From Burkholderiales bacterium (lineage in GTDB: Bacteria > Pseudomonadota > Gammaproteobacteria > Burkholderiales > Burkholderiaceae_C): a DNA stretch of 43,318 nucleotides. The position numbers and the translations under genes were made by a program. The stretch spans positions 1-43,318 of the forward strand of contig RXJV01000078.1 of assembly GCA_003963075.1 (NCBI GenBank), in the 5' to 3' direction. The notes beneath the pieces are model-generated. The model was not told the origin of the DNA, made no database searches, and saw only the letters and a program-made list of their open reading frames with translations. Below are positions 34,897 through 43,318 of the stretch, piece by piece; within the stretch, counting starts at the first letter, position 1, and every line of letters starts with the position of its first letter.

Positions 34897-36231
34897 TCAA
34901 GACCCGTTTCGACCCGCCTCGCGCAGCATGCCGCGCAAGGCGTTGCGGCTGTGCGCCCCGAATCGGCCCAGCAGTTCGGCCACTTGGCGGCGCAGGGCAT
35001 CTCGCTGAGCCTGCACCTCCTCGGCCAGCTCCGGACCGAAGCGCGCGGCATTCGCCGCGAAATCCAGGCTGGGGTCGGTCACGAACCGAGCCGGCGCCCC
35101 GACAACGACGGCCGCGTCCGTCTCGGGCCCGGCCGCATGGGCTTCGGCCGCGACCACTTCGCGCAGATAGCCCGGCCCCCAGGCCGGGTAGCGGGCGTCG
35201 CGGCCGGCATCGCGCAGGGCCTGTTGCAGCGGCCCGTCGCGGCGCTGGCGTGCATCGTCGAGGATCCAATTCGCCTGGAACTGCTCCAGCACGAAATGCC
35301 GATTGCTCTGCAGCACCACCAGGCCCTGCCGATCCGCTGGCGCACCGAGCTGGGCCTTCAGATTGACCCAGAGCATGTAAGCGAGCGAAGCGCCCGGAGC
35401 GGCACTGGCGTGGTAGGGCTGCGTCAGGTCCTCGACATGGTGCAAGGCCATGCCGGCGAAACGCCAGCCCCAGTAGGCGTGGCCCGTCTGCCAGGCCAGC
35501 GCGGCGAGGCCGGCGTACTGCTGCACACGCAACTCGGTGAAGCTGCGCGTGAAGCCCGGCGCCACCGCATTGAAGACGGCCCCCTGGTGAAAGAAGCCCA
35601 TATGAAACGGGGCCTGCGAACTGATGGCCACCGCCGGGTTGCCGAATGGCTGACGGCCAAAGCCATAGGCCGGGTGGCCGGGGTTGTCGTCAAACAGGTT
35701 GAGGTCGTGCCCATAGTCGGGCTCGTCGCAGGCCGAGGCCAGCACCGCCAGCGCCGGCACGGCCTCACCGGGCTGCAGCGCAACGAAACGCTGCGTCGCC
35801 CCGGCGCCCGGCCGGACGACCGTGACGAGCTCGGCCGCCAGCGGCGGCTGCGCGCTGGCCTGCGCCTGCGGATCGGGCTGGATGTAGAGCGCCAGGCGAC
35901 TCTGCGGTGACAGCCGCAGCGCGGCCAGAAAGGCTGCGCGCCGGTCGGCGTCGCTGCGCCGGCTGTCGGGCACCCAGCGCAGCGCCTCCGGGCGCGGCGC
36001 ATGCAGCTTCAGGTGTTCGCGAGCCCAGGCCTCCTGTGCGTCCAGCGCGCGCGCAATGGCCGGCTCCTGGTCACGCAGAAAGTCCACCAGGGGCTCGACC
36101 TTGACGGCCGGCGCACGGGCGACCTCGGGCATGCCCTCAAAGGCCCGGTAGCACATGGGACTGTGGTTGCCCCAGGCCTGGGCGGCCAGCGGCAGCAGAC
36201 CGGCAAGCAGGGAGGGAATCAGGCGACGCAT
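34897..36231 (-). CDS. Secreted zinc-dependent phospholipase C / S1-P1 nuclease superfamily protein
   Basis: From the ATG at 36229-36231 the product has 444 residues. The signal peptide ends AAQA, so the mature chain would start with Trp (WGNHS), matching the N-terminal Trp that binds zinc through its amino group in phospholipase C and S1/P1 nucleases. Further zinc motifs fit. HHVEDLTQPYH is an exact H-x3-D-x5-H, and NRHFVLE gives H-x3-E, as in phospholipase C (nucleases have H-x3-D). A trinuclear zinc hydrolase exported to the periplasm or beyond is therefore likely; whether it cleaves phospholipids or nucleic acid cannot be told. It is longer than typical nucleases of this fold (about 270 residues), with a loop-rich middle. 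It stands 81 bp upstream of the LysR gene on the same strand. Confidence 0.8.
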   Translation of the reverse strand: MRRLIPSLLAGLLPLAAQAWGNHSPMCYRAFEGMPEVARAPAVKVEPLVDFLRDQEPAIARALDAQEAWAREHLKLHAPRPEALRWVPDSRRSDADRRAAFLAALRLSPQSRLALYIQPDPQAQASAQPPLAAELVTVVRPGAGATQRFVALQPGEAVPALAVLASACDEPDYGHDLNLFDDNPGHPAYGFGRQPFGNPAVAISSQAPFHMGFFHQGAVFNAVAPGFTRSFTELRVQQYAGLAALAWQTGHAYWGWRFAGMALHHVEDLTQPYHASAAPGASLAYMLWVNLKAQLGAPADRQGLVVLQSNRHFVLEQFQANWILDDARQRRDGPLQQALRDAGRDARYPAWGPGYLREVVAAEAHAAGPETDAAVVVGAPARFVTDPSLDFAANAARFGPELAEEVQAQRDALRRQVAELLGRFGAHSRNALRGMLREAGRNGS

Positions 36232-36605
36232 GGACGGCTCTCGTGCAAGGCCACCATTCTGGCCCGTCGGCTCTGGCCCGTCCGCTGACCGCACCGATCA
36301 CGCCCGCATGCATCGGCGGCCCCGCTGGGCATGGCCACCGCCGGTGCAAAGCCTTGCGACCGAAACCACGAAGGCACTTGTGACGCCCCCGCCCTCCGGT
36401 GTGCCACGGGCCGGTCAGCCCCGGCGGCACGCGCAAGTTTTGCTGGCCGCAGGTTACGCAGCGGCTGGCCGCGGCGGAAGCGGCGATTCGCCAAGCACGG
36501 CTTCGTCAACGCCAAAGACGGCAGGGACGCCGGCGGCTTCATGAAAGCCCCATGTGCCGCCCCAAGGCCGGGCTTCTAGGATGCGGCGTCCCTTTGGAGG
36601 TCCGC
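36232..36605 (+). other. Intergenic region between divergent zinc hydrolase and Yip1 genes
   Basis: This 374-bp GC-rich gap holds no supported gene. A possible weak -10 (TAGGAT, 36577-36582) and the ribosome site GGAGG (36596-36600) lie just before the Yip1-type gene. A short direct repeat CTGGCCGC occurs twice near 36441-36472. The plus-strand frame is open through much of the gap but has no ribosome site or similarity upstream of 36606. Confidence 0.4.
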
Positions 36606-37847
36606 ATGAACCCGATCCAGCGCGCCCAAGACATCCTGCTCAAGCCCAAGGACACCTGGCCGCAGATCGCGCAGGAGGCCGCGACGACGCAGTCCCTGTA
36701 TCGCGACTGGCTGCTCCTGCTGGCGGCGGTGCCGGCGCTGGCGGGCTTTGTGGGCATGTCGGTTCTGGGGCTGGGCGCCTTCGGCTTCAGCTACCGCGTT
36801 CCGTTGTTCAGCGGCCTGGCGCACATGGTGGTGGGCTATGCGCTGTCGCTGGGCATGGTCTACCTGCTGTCGCTGCTGGTCAACGCGCTGGCGCCGAGCT
36901 TCGGCGGCACGCCCGACCCGCTCGCGGCGCTCAAGCTGGTGGCCTACGGCAGCACGGCCGGCTTTCTGGGCGGCGTGTTCCAGTTGCTGCCCTCGCTGAG
37001 CGTGCTGGGCCTGCTCTGCGGGCTGTATTCGATCTACCTGATCTACCTCGGGCTGCCGGTGCTGATGCGCAGCCCGCCGGACAAGTCCGCCGGCTACACC
37101 GCGGTCGTCGTCGTCGCGGGCGTGGTGGCCGGGCTGGTCGTGGGCGCGGTGAGCAGCGCGCTGCTCGGCGCCTCGCACGGCCTGGGCGCCTGGGGCCGTG
37201 GGCATCCCGGCGGCTCGGTGACGCTGCGCGGCCCCGACGGTGAAGTCAGCATCGACACCCGCAAGCTCGAAGAGGCCGCCAAGCGCATGGAGGCGCTGGG
37301 CCAACGCGTCGAGGAGGCTCAGGCCAAGGGCGACGGCGCGGCGGCCGGCAAGGCCCTGGGCGAGATGATGGGCGCCATGACCGGCGCCACCGGCGGTGGC
37401 AAGCCAATGCCCGCCGCCGACCTCAAGGCCTTGCTGCCGAACGCCATCGGCGATCTCAAGCGCAGCAGTGTCGAGGCCCAGAGCGGGGCGGTGATGGGCA
37501 TCGCCTCATCCTCCGCTCGGGCCCGCTATGACAACGGCGACAAGTCGGTCAGCCTGGACATCACCGACATGGGCAGCCTCGCCGGCATCGCCAGCTTGGC
37601 CGGCTGGGCCAATATGACGCTCGACAAGGACGCCGATGGCCGCATCGAGCGCGTCTTCAAGCAGGGCGATCGCAGCGTGCGCGAGGACTATCGCAAGGAC
37701 GGCTCACATGCCGAGCTGGTGGTGCTGCTGCCCAATGGCATTGTCGTCGAGGCCAAGGGCGAGCAGGTCGGCATCGATCTGCTGCGCGGTGCGATGCGCA
37801 GCGTCGACATCGACAAGCTGGCTGCCACCGCGCGGCCGCCCGGCTGA
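36606..37847 (+). CDS. Yip1 family membrane protein with C-terminal soluble domain
   Basis: The 413-residue protein begins MNPIQRAQDILLKPKDTWPQ, the usual start of bacterial Yip1 proteins. About five membrane segments lie within residues 30-186 (for example WLLLLAAVPALAGFVGMSVL and VVVVAGVVAGLVVGAVSSAL). A charged coiled-coil-like stretch at about 215-250 (KLEEAAKRMEALGQRVEEAQ) and a soluble domain of roughly 160 residues follow, ending near VDIDKLAATARPPG. The function of bacterial Yip1 proteins is not established. The soluble part is not one I can name. The ATG at 36606 lies 5 nt after GGAGG. It ends 16 bp before the convergent VOC gene. Confidence 0.85.
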   Translation: MNPIQRAQDILLKPKDTWPQIAQEAATTQSLYRDWLLLLAAVPALAGFVGMSVLGLGAFGFSYRVPLFSGLAHMVVGYALSLGMVYLLSLLVNALAPSFGGTPDPLAALKLVAYGSTAGFLGGVFQLLPSLSVLGLLCGLYSIYLIYLGLPVLMRSPPDKSAGYTAVVVVAGVVAGLVVGAVSSALLGASHGLGAWGRGHPGGSVTLRGPDGEVSIDTRKLEEAAKRMEALGQRVEEAQAKGDGAAAGKALGEMMGAMTGATGGGKPMPAADLKALLPNAIGDLKRSSVEAQSGAVMGIASSSARARYDNGDKSVSLDITDMGSLAGIASLAGWANMTLDKDADGRIERVFKQGDRSVREDYRKDGSHAELVVLLPNGIVVEAKGEQVGIDLLRGAMRSVDIDKLAATARPPG

Positions 37848-37863
37848 GCGCTGCCGAAGCGTT

Positions 37864-38337
<474 letters not shown>

Positions 38338-38348
38338 GGGATTCGTCC

Positions 38349-39546
38349 TCAGAGTTTGAGCCGCCCCCAGAGCCAGCCGGTCTTGTAGCCGGCCAGGGTG
38401 GCAATGGATTGTTGATGGATGTAGGGCAGCCGGCCACCCCAGCCGAAGAAGCGGTCGCGCAGCCAGGGTGCCACCACGGCATGCGACTGGAACATCGGCG
38501 TCAGCCCCCTGCTGGCCTGCCCGTAGAAGCGGATATGGGCGCGGCGACGGCGTGTGTAGCCTTCGAACACGGCGGGCCAGCCCCGGTCCCGGCCCCTCAG
38601 TTCGGCGGCCAGCTCATGCGCATCGATCAGCGCCATGTTGGCGCCCTGCCCGAGCTGCGGACTCATGCCGTGGGCGCAGTCGCCGATGGCGAGTACCCGT
38701 CCGTCGTGCCAGCGCCGCATCCAGACATCGGCATAGCGGGCCTCGCGCAGCTGCGCGGGGTCACGCAGCCCGGCCAGCAGCGGCGCCACGTCGGGGAACA
38801 GCTCGGTCATCTGCTGCTTCAGCGCAGCCAGTCCGATCCGCGACGCCCAGCTGTCCAGTTCCACCACCGGCAGGCTCCAGAACAGATTGATGCCGCGCGC
38901 CCTGTCGTCGTGAGATGACTTGCCGACCGGCATCAGGCCGAGCATCTGCGATGCGGCCCGGAAGCGCTGGCGCAGCTCGATCTGCGGGAACCCCTCCGGC
39001 GCCGGCAGCACCGTCCACACCGCACCCCACGGAAACGGCCGCGCATGCTGGGCCACACGCAGCCCCTCGCGCAACCGCGAGAAGCTGCCGTTGGCGACGA
39101 TCAGCGCCGCATGCCGCGCGGAGGTGCCGCCGCTCAGTTGCAGCGTCACGCTGGCGGCGTCCTGCGTGAAGCCGTCCACCGCCACGCCGCGTTGCCAGCG
39201 GATGCCCAGCGCCTGCACGCGCGACCACAGCAGGCCCATCAAGGCACCGCGCTGGATGCCCAGGCCGTAGGCGTCCGCCCGTAACCGCCGGTAGCTCATG
39301 TCCAGCACGGTGCGACCGGTGGGCGTATCACCAAACAGCCGGTCAACCCGGGTGCCGAGCGCCAGCGCCTCGTTCAGCAAGCCCATCGCGGCCTGCACCC
39401 GCTGCCCGGTCGGCTGAAGCAGCAGGCCGGCACCGATCGGGCGCGGCTCGGGCACCGCCTCGTAAAGGTCGACCTCGACGCCTTGCTCGGCCAACCGGAT
39501 GGCCGCCGCCGCGCCGGCCACGCCGGCACCGACGATCGCGACCGAC

Positions 39547-39554
<8 letters not shown>
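38349..39554 (-). CDS. FAD-dependent monooxygenase (PHBH-like)
   Basis: The 401-residue flavoprotein belongs to the aromatic-ring hydroxylase/UbiH group. It has the Rossmann GAGVAG at 9-14 ([20 protein letters not shown]), an Arg/Gly-rich mid part, and the second FAD motif [20 protein letters not shown] with [15 protein letters not shown]. No membrane anchor or signal is present. The substrate is unknown, and a phenolic, quinone or heteroaromatic compound is typical for the family. The start overlaps the pccA stop by 8 bp, so it is expressed with the carboxylase, an association with no obvious metabolic reason. Confidence 0.88.
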
Positions 39555-41592
<2,038 letters not shown>

Positions 41593-41754
41593 GGTGGTCT
41601 CCCGCGTTGAAACCGCCTGCTTGCCCGGCTGTGCCGGCCCCCAGGCGATGTGTCGCTGACGCGACCGCGCCTGCGGCGCGATCACCGCGGTTGGCGATCA
41701 GGATCTTCTTGAACATGAGGGGCTCCGTCGACGCTGGCGCGCCGTCCACGTGGG

Positions 41755-42741
41755 TCATTTCTGCCCGGCCTTGAAAACATCGGATAGCAGGGCACGGATC
41801 GCCGCCTGGGTTTGTGCGTGCGCCGTGGCGTCGTAGCCGACGGTGGTCCCGCGTTCGACGCAAGGATCGGTGGCGTAGCTGAAAACCTTACCCGTCCCGC
41901 TGTCGTACAGGCGGCCGTCGGGCTTCTCCTCGACCAGCGGGCAGTTCCGCGTCGTCTGCGCCTGAGCGAGCTTGACCGATGCGGGCAGCATCTTGTTGTC
42001 AAAGACATGGTGTGCAGCGGCAAACTCGCGAAGCTGGACGTCGCGCCCTGCCTTGGCTTGCCGGTCGGCATAGGCTCGGCACTCGGCCACTGGAATGTAG
42101 TCATCCGCTGCGCCGTGGAAGATCCGGACCGGCCGGTCCAGCACGTCATCGCCATCGATGAAGCGTCGATTGCATGTTGGATACATCGCGATGAACGCAG
42201 CGAAATTCATCGGCGCCTTCGGTCCCCACAGGGTTCTGAAGCGCTTGATGGCAGACCAATGCGTGGCACCGCCGCCGCGCGAAAAGCCCATCAACACGAC
42301 ACGGTTGGCATCGATGCGCGGATGATTGCTGAGCAGTTCCAGGCCGCGATAGGCGTCAACGACTCCTGCCATGCGGCTGAGTTGATCCTGGTCGTCGCGC
42401 GTGTGGACGATACGCCGGCCCGTGAAACTGTCGACGAGCAACACCGCATAGCCCAGCTCAGCAAACTCCCGCGCCCATTGATCTTCAAGCGGGCCCACCC
42501 CGCCAGACCCATGCAGCAGGACCACCGCGGGCAGGCGATCAACCCCGGGGCGCGGGATGCGCAGTTCCGCTGCGATCCGGTCGACGCGAGCGCTCGACGA
42601 CCCGAGCAGGAACTCCTGATCGGTCGGTGTCCGGGTTTCGAGCGAATGCAACTCGATGCGGGCAAGCTGCGCTTGCGCAGTCGCAGCGGCGCACATCGCC
42701 ACAGCAGCCAACCACCGGCCAAACGTTTGGGCACGCTTCAT
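41755..42741 (-). CDS. Exported alpha/beta hydrolase (dienelactone hydrolase-like)
   Basis: The 328-residue product starts MKRAQTFGRW with a Sec signal cleaved near ATAQA (residue 24). The alpha/beta hydrolase core has the oxyanion region LLHGSGGVGP (76-85), the nucleophile Ser154 in MGFSRGGGAT, an acidic residue in FHGAADDYIP (213/214) and His in AAAHHVFDN (244/245). This is the dienelactone hydrolase/prolyl oligopeptidase-like group; the substrate is unknown. AAGGAG lies 6 nt before the ATG. It sits between pccB and pccA on the same strand, an unexpected place for an exported hydrolase. Confidence 0.87.
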   Translation of the reverse strand: MKRAQTFGRWLAAVAMCAAATAQAQLARIELHSLETRTPTDQEFLLGSSSARVDRIAAELRIPRPGVDRLPAVVLLHGSGGVGPLEDQWAREFAELGYAVLLVDSFTGRRIVHTRDDQDQLSRMAGVVDAYRGLELLSNHPRIDANRVVLMGFSRGGGATHWSAIKRFRTLWGPKAPMNFAAFIAMYPTCNRRFIDGDDVLDRPVRIFHGAADDYIPVAECRAYADRQAKAGRDVQLREFAAAHHVFDNKMLPASVKLAQAQTTRNCPLVEEKPDGRLYDSGTGKVFSYATDPCVERGTTVGYDATAHAQTQAAIRALLSDVFKAGQK

Positions 42742-42787
42742 TTGAACTCCTTGCTGATGTCGGTCCAACACACGGGCCTGATCGGCC

Positions 42788-43318
<531 letters not shown>

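Noticed and set aside
37848-37863. Terminator between the Yip1 and VOC genes
   Set aside because: A possible CGCT/AGCG stem followed by TTTTA is only 4 bp long and overlaps the VOC stop, too weak to call.

Overview
The window is a 43.3 kb, GC-rich chromosomal segment of housekeeping genes from a betaproteobacterium, most likely a member of Burkholderiales close to Rubrivivax, Leptothrix or Roseateles. This placement rests on gene order (rimP-nusA-infB; LysR-leuC-leuD-leuB-asd-fimV-truA-trpF-trpB-trpA-accD-folC-SPOR-cvpA-purF-metZ-gltX), E. coli-type PurF and Asd, and the protein families present; no database search was possible. I found no insertion sequence, phage gene, CRISPR array or replication origin.

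Layout. 1-3925 (minus): infB (cut by the left edge), nusA and rimP, with a promoter and an attenuator-like leader in front of rimP. 3986-4768 (plus): fabI. 5069-9371 (plus): a three-gene unit of secreted DUF1800 protein, Tat-type DUF1501 protein and an AraC-type regulator overlapping it by ATGA. 9378-11645 (minus): an AdiA-like basic amino acid decarboxylase. 11779-13169 (plus): an NfeD/SPFH membrane pair. 13399-15132: a tRNA region, with tRNA-Ser on plus and tRNA-Ala plus two tandem Glu-Asp pairs on minus, and a small secreted protein gene. 15225-34815 (minus): a nearly unbroken colinear run that makes leucine (leuCDB), aspartate semialdehyde (asd), tryptophan (trpFBA), malonyl-CoA (accD), folylpolyglutamate (folC), purines (purF), homocysteine (metZ) and Glu-tRNA (gltX), plus pilus/polarity (fimV), tRNA pseudouridine (truA) and cell-envelope (SPOR, CvpA) proteins. 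34897-36231 (minus): a secreted trinuclear-zinc hydrolase. 36606-37847 (plus): a Yip1-type membrane protein. 37864-43318 (minus): a propionyl-CoA carboxylase cluster (pccB, an exported alpha/beta hydrolase, pccA, a FAD monooxygenase and a VOC protein), with pccB cut by the right edge.

Many genes in the long minus-strand run overlap by 4 bp (ATGA) or are separated by fewer than 25 bp, so translational coupling is the rule. Clear breaks are an intrinsic terminator between fimV and truA, a probable one after asd, a dense hairpin array between accD and folC, and two terminators in the tRNA cluster.

The observations I rate highest are non-coding or at gene edges. One is a promoter plus two mutually exclusive stems, one of them a terminator, ahead of rimP-nusA-infB. 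Another is a 35-bp partial duplication of the pccA start, 124 bp upstream of a TTG-started pccA, which creates a short leader frame. A third is a set of three hairpins conserved, with mostly pairing-preserving changes, in the duplicated tRNA-Glu/tRNA-Asp spacers. Among proteins, the DUF1800/DUF1501/AraC unit is the least understood system here.
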